Shown here: positions 11,221 to 22,679 of the stretch, piece after piece
How the letters are laid out: each line of letters starts with the position of its first letter
Numbering within the stretch: the stretch's first letter is position 1
NCBI GenBank assembly: GCA_001586965.3
Contig: LUCW03001372.1
Coordinates: forward strand, 50,001-107,936
Direction: 5' to 3'
DNA: 57,936 nucleotides
Source of the DNA: Sphaeroforma sirkka
Lineage: Eukaryota; Opisthokonta; Ichthyosporea; Ichthyophonida
Notes under the pieces: model-generated
Database searches by the model: none
What the model was told of the DNA's origin: nothing
What the model saw: the letters and a program-made list of their open reading frames with translations, nothing else
Program-made: the position numbers and the translations under genes

Positions 11221-14029
11221 TCAATCACGAACGCCCTCGGCCCGACAACAAATACCTGAAACGACGCATCCAGAGCGATATCCTGGTCCATGTTCTCCGA
11301 CAGACAGATCATTATGCTTCGGGATATACGCCTTCCGCGCATTGTTCGTTGGATTGACTATCGGCTCGAACATTGGGTCACCCACAGCATACGATACTGT
11401 GGCCAACACATTCCTAGATGATCGAGTCGTCCCTCTCCTCGGGGACGATGAGTTGGAGGTTCCAGAATCAGGACTCGCCAGATCTACGGAACGAGAACTA
11501 AATCTCGCACCGCCTTTAAAACTTCGACCATTTTTCGAAGTTTTACACACGGTACTGCTGGTGTGCACAGCACTGGTCTTGATTGGTTCAACCGTCACTC
11601 GTGAGCTGCTCGCTTGCCTGCAGAGAGAGTCAGGCACAATGCACATAAGCTACTGTGTGTATATACTATCCACATTTATAACGTAACGAGTACGACACAA
11701 AGCAAAGAAGGGTGCACACATGCTGGCCTTACAACTTGTATTGCGGTACAACAGACTGAAATCAAAAAGAAAAACATAGAAACTCTTCAACCTTTGATAT
11801 ATAAAAACACACCTTCGCCAATCTCTGACATACCTTCAATTCAGATCTCGTGGTGATTTGCTGTCTGTTGCATCGAAACTTCCAGGGTACTCAAAGCCTC
11901 CCATAGCTTGTGCTGTGCCAGGTGGTGTACCGTGCGAGGAATGGCAAGAGTTCTGCCCGCCAGTGCGTATACGGCGCGCCAGTACGTATACGAAAAAAAG
12001 AAAGCACGTATGAAAGAAAACAATTAATACGTGACTACAAGGGACAATAGCAGATGAAATGGTCTTCAAACGCAGTCTCCATCATCCGCGGACGGCAGAG
12101 TATACATTGGTACTACACACGACAAGTGTAATATGTATGGAACAGATGCCTGAGATCTGCACTTTTTGCAGCTTTGTCGTACTGATATTGTACTATGACA
12201 CTAAAGTATAATTAAAATGATAGGACTACAGTTCTATGTAGAGATTGAGTTTCTCTGACCAATCATGTAGCGTGGAAAGAATTGCCGTACGTGTTTAACT
12301 CCCGCGAGAACGTCGTCTTCGCAATCTATGAAAGCTAAACGGTCATCAACACTGTCAGAGAAAATGGCCTCGGCTACAAGCACATCGAAACGTATGTATA
12401 CGTGTACAAAATCGAAGGTCCATGTTCGAACTCATCCCACTTTACGAAATAGCACCGTCAATGGAGCCTGTGGAACCTGATATAGAAAGAGATTAGACTA
12501 GACATTTATTAAACAATATCTTCGATTGGGTAACATAGACTTGGACATGCCGTGGCGAGTCTGTTCCGAGGGAATCGGGTGAGATGAGCGAACTACTCGT
12601 AGCCCCACTTGAGGGGCTGCATTGGGGCGTTATGTGGAATCAAGAGGAAAGTAGCCGTCTGAAGAAACACACTTTGGGTGACTCGGTCTGTGGTGTACCA
12701 TATGGGACGTATGAGTGTAGGTTCGCAGTGAAAACAAACCAAGGAATACTTAGTTTGTCTGTAGATTCTAGCGATTTTACCAATGTCAATTGCGGACACT
12801 ATGAGTATCGAGAACTGGTATGGTTGTACCGTGCATCTTGTGAGATCAGTAGCTGTATCAACTGTGCATCACACTTGCACTTTCCTGACTGGGGGATCTA
12901 TGCTTGGCTGCTTTACTGCTTTAGGCGATAGCACGCCCAAAAAACACCAAAGAAATTGGAGCCGCTATGGGGTGTTGTGAAAAAAACTGGGAGACAGTTG
13001 ACCATCAACCACAGAGGCCCACTGATAGGGTCCAGTACCGCCCGCATGCTTAGTGTTGTCATCGTTAACATGTTCGGTGGATATAGGGCGTTGGCGAACT
13101 GGCGAAGAGGCTGTGGTAGGTATAGCAGACGTGAATGCGGGTCTGGCAATAGACTTGTATGGGGTTTCCACAGGATGTTATGGCTGTGCTTATTGGAATT
13201 GGAAGTGGCAGGTAGCTGGCCAAATGACTTGGGCATGGCAAGGTCCCGGGTGGACGACTGGCTGCTGCTGGGATCTGTGGCGAACGTGACGGCCAACGGA
13301 GACGATTGCCGTGTCTCGCACAACATCCCTCGATTAATTGGGCTCGAGAATGGGTGTGAGTGTGAGTGTAATTGATCCGTTGGTACGTTCTCAATACTAA
13401 ATTCTGCGGGGCGGTCGATTGACGAGTCTGTATGCGGGAAGGTGCTAGCATCTTTTGTGGGGCGTACTTGCGAGAATATCCGTGAGTGCTGATGCCTCAC
13501 TTCGAAGGACACTGGTTAGGGGCCTGAGATAGCATCCTGCGATGGTGCTGACAGCGCTATAACAGGGCTACTAACATGCAAGGTTGATTGCATCGAAGAA
13601 ACTCTCGAGAACACACCTTTCAGTATGGCCTAGGTAGTGGCACCTGTATCAGCATTATGGTTTTTGTGCCCCCAACAACCCGCACATGTGAGTACACGTC
13701 TTCTTGACTTTCCTTCTTAGTGATTGCTGCAGTACCATTGCTTATGCTATTGGGTTCGTGGGGGAGATGGGTAACCAAATCCAATTGCGCTGGCTTGGGG
13801 TGTTCGCGCACAGTACCGCCATCACTGAGTTTAATAGGAAGTGTGCACGACCGTCTTCTATTCAATTGGCTCCTACTCGACGACCCTTCTGCATAGAGCG
13901 CCTCGATAGTGGGATGTGCATCATCGGTTTTACTGTGAGCTAGAATAGACTCGTCACTAGATTGGGGTCAACAGTCGAAACAGGTGAATCGTTATTATCT
14001 GCCTTGCCGGGGGGCGGATTGTCCTCCAT
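11221..14029 (-). pseudogene. Possible Ser-rich protein gene or gene remnant, unassigned
   Basis: Minus-strand frames with protein-like, Ser/Thr/Pro-rich composition follow one another. They are 14029-13943 (MEDNPPPGKADNNDSPVS...), 13943-13620 (SDESILAHSKTDDAHPTIEA...), 13512-12913 (HSHSHPFSS, DPSSSQSSTRDLAMP) and 11646-11221 (SGTSNSSSPRRGTTRSS). The first two meet in different frames near 13950 with no obvious splice site, which would fit a frameshift or a decayed gene. No domain is recognised. Plus-strand frames overlap much of the region (for example 12584-12931 and 11078-11686), so even the strand is uncertain. If real, the product would be largely disordered. Confidence 0.27.
12234..12421 (-). 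CDS. Possible exon of an unrecognised protein
   Basis: The minus strand reads an open stretch containing FVHVYIRFDVLVAEAIFS, then DSVDDRLAFIDCEDDVLAGV and KHVRQFFPRYMIG. It has balanced, non-repetitive composition with many acidic residues. A GTCAGA donor follows the Ile of FPRYMI. A terminator lies at 12234-12236 if it is not spliced. Neighbouring exons could not be fixed. The stretch may belong to the same gene as the Ser-rich frames upstream. No family is recognised. Confidence 0.3.
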
Positions 14030-14185
14030 GTCTATCTGATATCACTATGGTACTGTACATCTGAAACCACTCGTGCATCACATACGCACATACAGAACGC
14101 ATGCATGCTGCGGATGCAATGCTAGCACACCTGTTACGTGTTTCAATATTATGGATTTATGGAGGATTACATATCATCAATTGAT

Positions 14186-14204
14186 CTCCGCGATTATCGC
14201 GGAG
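14186..14204. other. Perfect hairpin followed by a T-rich stretch
   Basis: The sequence ctccgcga-tta-tcgcggag has an 8-base perfect stem and a 3-base loop, followed by 'tttatttttg'. The shape resembles a terminator, but in a eukaryotic context the role is unknown. Confidence 0.5.
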
Positions 14205-14239
14205 TTTATTTTTGTAGACCAAAAAAAAGAACGACATAT

Positions 14240-14255
14240 TTAGGGTTTAGGGTTG
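14240..14255. repeat. Two telomere-like TTTAGGG units
   Basis: Two consecutive TTTAGGG-type units are followed by TTGAG. With only two copies this may be chance. Confidence 0.3.
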
Positions 14256-14276
14256 AGTCGGTTGTATACACCATAC

Positions 14277-14310
14277 ATAGCCTCCTAAAATAATTACAGT
14301 AGGAGGCTAT
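14277..14310. other. 10-base inverted repeat (atagcctcct/aggaggctat)
   Basis: A perfect 10-base stem has a 14-base AT-rich loop. A similar arrangement, 'catagcct...aggctatg', recurs near 19018-19072, which hints at a small recurring element. Confidence 0.45.
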
Positions 14311-14645
14311 ATGCACGCATGTTGTAGTATTGTTCTAAATACACGTATGTAAGACATTGTTGCACACGGTGTTAACTACATCAGTTTATTCGAACAACAA
14401 CCCAAAGGCACATATCATGTTCCTACATGTTAGTATTAGTAACGATTGTGTCTCGGATTTATAACTGAGCACTATAAGCAGCACGTAAGTGCATAACGTG
14501 TGTGATGCAACCAACAGGATAAGGATGCCCCCCTCTACACAGCCACAGTGCTTGGTCTCCAAGCGCATGCGTTCACACAGTCACAGACCCAATCCACACA
14601 GATACCTAAACCGAAGTTTAGCATCCCCTGGCTAACAGTCGTACT

Positions 14646-14820
14646 ACAGTGAGGTGTGTTTGCCACCCTCTCGCGTGTGATTTACCACCAATCTGTGCAA
14701 ACTCGAAATTCTAGATATAGTGTAGATGCACGGAATGAACCTGGCTCTCAGGTAAAATACAGTGAGATGTGTTTATCTGCCTGTCGCATGTGACGTACCA
14801 CCTATTGTGTGCAAATTCGA
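14646..14820. repeat. Diverged tandem duplication, 113-base period
   Basis: The segment starting at 14646 (acagtgaggtgtgttt...gtgcaaactcga) is repeated from 14759 (acagtgagatgtgttt...gtgcaaattcga). Several substitutions separate the copies. The two copies lie in otherwise featureless sequence. Confidence 0.75.
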
Positions 14821-15083
14821 TGAGTGCGATATAGAGTTTTTAGAACGCGGCTTCGCTGAGTTGTTTACTGTGTGCACACGCAGTGCAATTGCTGGGGGAA
14901 ACACGCTAACCGCAACAATCACCTGTTGTATATTATATGCACTTATGCAAAATCGTGCACACAAGATATGTATTCTACTGTTAAATATGTGTTGTGATTC
15001 AAGTGTGACGCTGGTGGGCATTGATAGTAGAGTTCTGCGTCATTGAGCGTACGATATATAGTATAGATGTCTACAAGAGACGC

Positions 15084-15348
<265 letters not shown>

Positions 15349-15350
15349 TA

Positions 15351-16737
15351 GATATGGTCGATATTGTTGAACAGCTTACAAGGCACAGTCTATGCATGTC
15401 AGATCTATTCTTTCGCCGTTCAAAACGGTTCAATACTCGTAACCTAAGCAATTATATCATCTCGAACTCTCAAATGATGGAGCATACAATGCAATGCTGT
15501 ACTCGTTACATTGAACGGTCGCATAAAAGTCCCTGTTTTGCTGGTGTATCCATCACATCAATTTCACGAGTGCGAAGTGCATTGTCCAATTACTTTGGAG
15601 ACGGGGTGGGTGGGCCAGAGCAATCGCACCCGGATAATACAGAAGCCATAGTTAGCAAGGTCTATGCATTGGATTCAGAGAAGTCGGTCGCTCAAGCAGA
15701 GGACGGGTGGGAAGCGGAAGGCGAGGGGTGGGGTGAGGACGACGCAGTCGAGGTATGTTGCACATTCAAAATGTAAAATCGCCCTCTCTGAAAGCGGTAC
15801 TCGCAGCAAGCGTGAAATAGCACATACCTTGACGGTCAGAAACAACTCAGACTGAGTGCGAACGTATCAATCTGACGGAGGATTTATGGGTCGCTACAGG
15901 ATGAGAATTGTGGTGAATATCTCCTGTATTGATCTGCAGGGCTTTTTCCCCCCAGCAGATCGAGACTACTCAAAGCCGAAGACTTTATCACCTTAGAGTG
16001 GAATATGGTGTCCATTCACTACCACGCGGTTGTGAGCTAAATCGGTCTCATGACAAAGAACCATCATTTTTTCCACACCCTTCTCCGGCGGCACTGTTGC
16101 AGGTCCCCAAACTATGTGTATGGACAACTGTTTATACGCATGCGAGTAAAAGTGCATGATTATGCGCATGATTGGTTGTTGTATGCAATGCGATGCTCCA
16201 AGATCATGGTTAATCGTAGATTGTGGAATAAGTTCAAAATTTAGACGCCCGTAGTACTCGACACACCCTAATGTATGACACATGTATCACAGTATGTAGC
16301 AATTCCAAGTTTGTTGCCTATACCTTGAAAATCCGGATATTCCATAGTTTATATGTCAATCTCAAGCGGGCGGGTCGCCTTTGCGGAAATTCTTGCTCTA
16401 TCTCAAAATTGTGAAGTGGATATATTACAAAGGCGAAGCTACCTACTTAAGATTCGACACATTCTTCTGCATGCAATACACTAACTGAGTTCCTGATCAT
16501 TTGGACACCAATGCAATTGAAGATACCAGACATTAACTTGATTTTAGCTACGAAGAATCTTACTGAATTCTATAACATACGCCGTCGAGTAAACACCCTC
16601 AAATCACGAAGACACAGCCTCTCAAGCAACAAACCGCATTGCCCCGTCAACCACGAAATAAGTAGTACACCATAAAGGGACAATATCTATAGTATATTTA
16701 TTATGATCGATAGTGACCCAACTCACGCAGTGCGTAC
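15351..16737. other. Unassigned region with one weak exon-like frame
   Basis: A plus-strand frame (about 15351-15749) reads SNYFGDGVGGPEQSHPDNTE and ends in an acidic Gly/Trp stretch (AEDGWEAEGEGWGEDDAVE) just before a GTATGT donor. Such Trp/acidic tails occur in several trafficking proteins, but no partner exons were found. The rest (15800-16737) shows no gene. Confidence 0.25.
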
Positions 16738-18718
16738 TTAAAGAGCCTCAATCTTTCCAGTGAGAACCTTCTCCAGAGCAAGAGTGTCCTTTGCAAAGCC
16801 TCTGATACCCTCAGCCAGCTTCTCAGTGGCCATGGCATCTTCGTTGAAAGCGTATCGGAATTGCGCCTCGTTGAACGACACCTTGGGGATATTTAACTCT
16901 TGCGCCTTCTCTACAGAAAGCACTTGAGGCACCTCGTCCTGAAACAGGCAAAATTACGAGAGCAGAGAGAAGTAAATTTTATGTCACACAACGCGGGTCT
17001 GACTCGCGAAACTAAACAAATTTCTTTGCATACCTCAGAATCGCGCAGCTTCTGTAAAAGCCCTGGGCTGATGGTAAGGTAGTCCACACCGGCTAATCCC
17101 ATGATCTCCTCTGTGTTTCTGAAAGATGCACCCATCACAATGGTGTTGTGACCGTGCTTCTTGTAATAGTTGTAAATTTTCGTTACTGAGACAACTCCTG
17201 GGTCCTCCAGTCGTGCGTAGCTCTCAACATTATCCTGCGCAGACGACAATTCAAGTTTCAAGTTTATGATGATTGGAAACAAGAACGACTTACTGAACTA
17301 CTCTAACCAAATTAGCCACAATGGATATCCAAGTCGGACGTGCTCCCAAATGCAGCAAAAGCACATTCACGGGTGAAAAGACCTATTGCGCCCGCACTAA
17401 TTCAGAAACCAGACATATACTGTCAAAAAAATGCTCAGGGCATGCACATGCAAAAGTAATCCACTAAGATAAGACCTTCACCAGCAGGTGGAGGGTTAAG
17501 TGAAAACTGTACATACCCTTTTCTTGTAGAAATCGAAAATACGTCCTACGAACGGTGAGATAAGAGTTGCGTTCACCTCAGCACAGCAGACAGCCTGGTA
17601 AATTTCGTATATGGAAGGATCCCAGGTAAGAGGAATATATGCTTGTTAAAATGACATATTCAAGCGAAACGGAACATAGCCCCTATCGTATTTGAAGGTG
17701 ACGTAATTAATTGATGATCGCCATCACGACAAAAAAATGGAAGTATCGCTTTGCGGCATCCCTTTTAGATCGTGTTCGTGTGTTGGTCACTGGGTTTCCT
17801 TGACTGAGTGTGTCTGCAAACTAGAAACACCTGGGCTTCGGTAGTTCCTATATGAGCGAGTAGCAGACACAAATATCCAACAAATGTCGCACATACCTGG
17901 GCAAAGTTGAAAATCAATGTCATGTTGCAATGGATTCCCTCAGCCTCCAGAGCCTTGGCCGCTTGGATTCCCTCCCAAGTAGATGCAAGCTTAATTAAGA
18001 TGCGGTCGGGGCCGTAGCCCTTCTCCTTGTATAGCGCCATTAAGGTGTGAGCTTTTGATATGCTGCCCTCGGTATCAAAAGAGAGTCTGAAAAGAAAAGA
18101 AAAGAGAATAGAAGAAACATATACAGTTCAGTATACCTCAGTCATGACCGCGATATAGTGCACGTAACAAACAAACGAACAGCAACTACAAGAACTGAAC
18201 CCTTCACCGTCAAGGTATAGAACTGTGTATAGGCCAATTATATGCTTCTGAATAACGCTCAAAATGTCGAGTGATTTACCTTGCATCTACTTCTGTTGAC
18301 ACGCGACCAGGGACAATCTTCAAAATTTCACATCCGAAGTTCACAGAAAGCTTATCCATAGCAGACTCAACCTGTTGCTCGATGGTCTCGCCGTTCTTCT
18401 TGCCTAAAATACACAACGGAAATTTCGAGAGAGAGAGAAATATCAGCAGACTGAAATAAGATACTTCCTACCGGCAAAGCAATTGATGGAATTCCGTGTA
18501 CGAGTATCGTAAGATAGAGCGGTACAGCTGTATACGAACTGACCATATTGGCAGGCGTCTTCGACAAGTGCACTATACTTCTCGATCTTGGCAGCGGCAG
18601 CCAGAAGCGACGGGTTTGTTGTTGCATCTTGAGGTGTGTAAGCGGCGATCGCTTCGAAGTCACCGGTGTCAGCCACTACAGTGGTCAACTTCTTTAGACT
18701 TTCCAGAGATGAGGTCAT
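16738..18718 (-). CDS. TALDO1: Transaldolase
   Basis: Transaldolase moves a dihydroxyacetone unit from sedoheptulose-7-phosphate to glyceraldehyde-3-phosphate in the cytosolic non-oxidative pentose phosphate pathway. Six exons (18718-18544, 18403-18280, 18086-17897, 17594-17517, 17234-17034, 16938-16738) join in frame with GT-AG introns to give 322 residues; E. coli TalB has 317. Key motifs are [40 protein letters not shown] with the Schiff-base lysine at 132 as in Tal[23 protein letters not shown] and VMGASFRN. The C-terminal domain ends [17 protein letters not shown]. No targeting signal is seen. The gene is intact. It lies on the same strand as isocitrate lyase, 1.4 kb downstream of it. 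Confidence 0.97.
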
Positions 18719-20117
18719 GATGAGAAAAGGGTACGATATAAAATAGATAAAACTTGTGACAAGAACGACGGTATAATGAACATACTCGTTTGCTTACAAT
18801 CCTATTTGTGTTTTTATTCTAGTCAGTTTTAACTTGTTAATTATTTTTTAATAAAAAACACACAAAGGACTCATCGACCCTCGGGGGCAGAGGTGAGCCG
18901 AGGTGAGCCGCCGAACATCCAAACCCGAAATTCCATATATAGTATTTTTGTTTGTATACACTCTATTTAATTACAGTATGCCTTTTTAAAAAAAAAAATA
19001 CATAATATTTACACAACACATAGCCTAGACTTTTTTTTAACTTGAATATTTTTAGTAAAAGTAGGCTATGGTAAACAGACATAGTCCTAAAAGCTATGGT
19101 ACAATGTACAGTACACACAAGATTTTTTTTGTTTTGTTTTGTTTTTTAAAAAAGAGAAAAGAATATATGTATTTATTTTAGGTATGTATTTATTTATTTG
19201 AGTCTCATGGGCCCCATGGCCCCATATGACCTTGTACAGAGGGACGATCGTATTTCTAATAACAGTTTCCAACAATTTTGGTATGTAATATTTATGACCT
19301 CAAAATTGACAAGGTACAGACTTGCAGAGGGTTAGTCACAAATTGCAGCAAACAACTCTCAAAGTCACAAGGTTCAATTCATGTCCCCACGCCTTGATCG
19401 TTATTTAGCTTTCCTGTGGGAGGAAATGTTTGTATCTAACTCGAAGTTAGATTGGGGCGAGGGGTGAGGGGTGAGGGGTGCTCTGTGCTGTTTTGTTTTC
19501 AGTCTCCTGACTTGTATATCTCCAGCCATGCTGTATGTCTCCATGTCTCCATGCTACGAAAATGGTTGACCGATTTTTCTTGTATAATCAGCTCTGTGTC
19601 TGTTGTGATTCGACTTCGCTTCCTTCGAGTACGATATGTTCATGCTACAAACTCCAAAGTAATATAATTAATTGACGCAGAACACAGAGTTGGACATGTA
19701 TTGGCAATCTGCATGTCAGTTCTCTCTAAAGTGGGGAGTGTGTTCCACTGAATTCTAACCTGCACTTGCTTGTGTCTTCCAAACGAATTCTTTTTTTCAG
19801 ATTCAATACCACAAAGGCCACTTAGCAAAGTAAGTATATAGTTTGAAATTCAACACTAGATCCCCATCGCTCCCTCTCTCTTTCCTGCTTTTAGCTATAG
19901 AGTCCTGTACACGTGGCCGTTATTCTTTTGTATAAACATTGTTCATCAACTGAATTGTATTATGAGAGAATGAGTAGAATTATACAACTGAAAATTGACA
20001 GATAACTACTATTAATTTTTTAATATCAAGTCTATAGATACGTCTCACTCGTGCCCCTGATTGAACTACATGGGTCGTTGTGATGCACTCGACGACTCTC
20101 GTGTTGTATTTTAGACT
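18719..20117. other. Intergenic region upstream of transaldolase
   Basis: This stretch holds the transaldolase promoter and the isocitrate lyase 3' flank. It is rich in A and T runs. It contains a small direct repeat 'aggtgagccg' (about 18890-18910), an inverted repeat 'catagcct...aggctatg' (about 19018-19072) and a near-palindrome 'catgggccccatg' (about 19207-19219). No gene is recognised. Confidence 0.5.
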
Positions 20118-21987
20118 TTAAAAATCATTTTCAGTAACGCCTGCAGACATAATGGTTGTGGTTGATACACCACCCATTACAGTTTGCAATTGCTGATCCA
20201 CGAGCATAGCTCCTGACCACTGCTGATGCGTAAGAGTCTCAACCTTGTTTTCTCTCTCTTGTCTCTGAATACCCTGTACGTATCCAATCATTCCTTGCTC
20301 CGAGTATGCTTTTGCAAAATTATCTGCGGCGAGTGCGTTCAGATGGAAACCGGCGAGGGTTATGAACTGCCAACAGATTCCGAGCTTGCCAAGTTCCTTG
20401 ATGAGCGATCTGTTGATTGTTGCAGAATGGAAAATTAAAAGGTGGCAGCTAACAAAAAAAAATAGATTCAAGATACAATGAACCATAAAGTGCCGCTATT
20501 TCAGTGCGCACCTAGGTTCAAAAATTCAACGAAAAAAAAAGTGGGGAAAAGAAAGTAGTGAAAGATATTAAACCACGCAACTTAGATAAAAACAGTAGAG
20601 ATAACTGGGTGTGAACTCACAATTCCAAGACTTACCCAATCTCGGCGTCCGACATGCCAGCTGCATCCCAGTTGAACGATGGTGATAGATTGTATGTCAA
20701 ACACTTGTTGGGGTGAACAGACAATACACCCTCAGCCCAGTACTTCGCCTGCTTGTAGTCGGGGCGAGCGGACTCCATCCAACAGATGTCAGCGTATTCA
20801 CCGAAATATTGTGATCTGTATGTGGCGTACTCTGTGCCGCCGTCAACACGGTAGAAACCTTCAGCAGTACGGGGTGCATCCCAGTCGAAGAAGATATCTT
20901 CGCCTAGAAGGTTTTTAGCCCTGCTTTGAGCGTCCTTAATAGATAGACCTTTAGACTCCTTCAACCAAGCACCAGCATCCTCGGTTTGTCCCTTGGCTAC
21001 CAAGTGATCGTGCACGGCCTGCCCGTAGGTCTTGATACCGGCGTCCTTGTTCCACTGATCAGTGAATGCGGAAATCTCGGCAGCTGATTTACCAGCAAGC
21101 TTCATACCGTTGACCTCCTCGTTCAGCGTTCCCACAGCTGAGTTAGTGGCTCCAAGAATGAAGCAGTGGTCTCGCTTATCAATATTCGAGGTCAGCAGAG
21201 TTGCCGCCTCAGAATCAGTACGTCCAACAACAATACACTGTACACCCATAATATCGAATTGCAGACGAGCAGCAATCAAGCGGTTCTGGTGCTCCTGAAT
21301 GGGAACCAATACCTTGCCACCCATATGTCCACACTTCTTTGTTCCGGCAGCCTGATCTTCTAGATGGATGCCAGCGGCACCGTACTCGACAAACATCTTT
21401 GCCAGCTTCATGACAGCCGTGAACCCACCATGTCCAGTATCAGCGTCAGCGATAATAGGACGCAAATAGTCAACATAAGGAGTGGCGATTCTCTCCTCCT
21501 TGGTCATCTTAGCACGGGCGGCGCGCTGCTTTCGATCGTGGAAAAGCTGAGCTTTAAATAGATGATCCACCTTCTTGGGAACAGTGTCCATAGGGTAATC
21601 GGCCAAATCGGGTCCAGGCTCATTGCTAGATGAGGCCGTAGAGGAACATTGCCAACCAGATACATACACAGTGTCGAGATACTTCGCCATCTGTACAACC
21701 TGAACTGGATCTAGAGCTCCAAAAGTCCATGAGGTCTCACCTTTAGATCTATTGTCCTGGAGAATACCCCACATTTTTTTTGCTTGCTTATCAGCGAGGT
21801 AATCACCTGTCACGGTGCCTCGTAGATTTACGACATGCTCGGCACTGTAAGGACGCTTGATCGAGCTGAAACGATCCTGCTTCATCCAAGCATCCACCTC
21901 TGCAACCTCCTTTTGGAAAGCTGCAAGCTCGGCATCTACGAAGGCTTCGGTGTTGGGTGTTTGTTGTACCATCTTTTCAGTTGTCAT
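20118..21987 (-). CDS. ICL1: Isocitrate lyase
   Basis: This enzyme splits isocitrate into succinate and glyoxylate, the first step of the glyoxylate bypass, and allows growth on acetate or fatty acids. Exon 1 (21987-20636) and exon 2 (20409-20118) join across one 226-base intron to 547 residues, the length of fungal-type enzymes with the inserted domain. Hallmarks are [37 protein letters not shown], the catalytic KKCGH at 217-221 with Cys219, [10 protein letters not shown] and [10 protein letters not shown]. Exon 2 carries [17 protein letters not shown] and ends GVTENDF. There is no C-terminal SKL-type peroxisome signal, so a cytosolic site is possible. 2-methylisocitrate lyase is a less likely alternative. 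Confidence 0.96.
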
Positions 21988-22640
21988 AATACAGGAATAT
22001 AACTTGTGTGTAAATATGTGCCTATCGTAAACAGAATTTTCTCATTTATATATGTGGTGGTGAATCATATCTATCAGATGTCAAAACAATTTTTTCTTTT
22101 CAAATTGACACCAGTTTTGATTCGCCAATAGCAGCTCGGAGGCGGAGTCGAGCCTGTCGAGGCCGACAACCTGTAACTTATATGGATCTTGGTACATATG
22201 CTGTATACAAGAATAAACTGAGCATCAATATGGAAACCTGTATTATTTTCGGGGTCTAAAAACTAGCCTTTTGAATTATAAATACACATAAAAACCTCCG
22301 TCTACAATAAATTTTACATATTAAAGTTCGGTATGTTAATGGAGTCATCTGTATTTAGAGTTTCTGACATCATGCGTTTTCCATGGAGAGCCTTCGATTT
22401 GATTTTATAATATTCTTGAACACTTTCGTGTCATTTTAGAAGGTTAGTCAACTGCTTCCATTGGCCAATACAAAAGAAGGCTATGCTGGTTGCTGACACA
22501 AGAAGTGACAACTTGAAATAAATAGAGTAGATTATCCCTATGACTTGTCACTTTCGATATCAAAAGCTAAAATAGGACAGTTGACGACACCGTACGAACG
22601 TTACATTCATTACAGTAAAACCACTCTGTTAAAACAATAA
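21988..22640. other. Upstream flank of isocitrate lyase
   Basis: This is the presumed isocitrate lyase promoter region. AT-rich sequence with 'catttatatatg' (about 22043-22054) lies 50-60 bases upstream of the start codon. No further gene is seen. Confidence 0.4.
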
Positions 22641-22679
22641 CCCCCCCAGCAACATAACCTCGCGAGAGGCAAGACTCTA

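Noticed and set aside
14240-14255. Interstitial telomere
   Set aside because: Only two units, not enough to separate from chance.
19371-19400. A tRNA T-arm-like ggttcaattc
   Set aside because: No matching acceptor stem, D-arm or anticodon arm can be drawn around it. Other GGTTCGA-like words in the window fail the same test.
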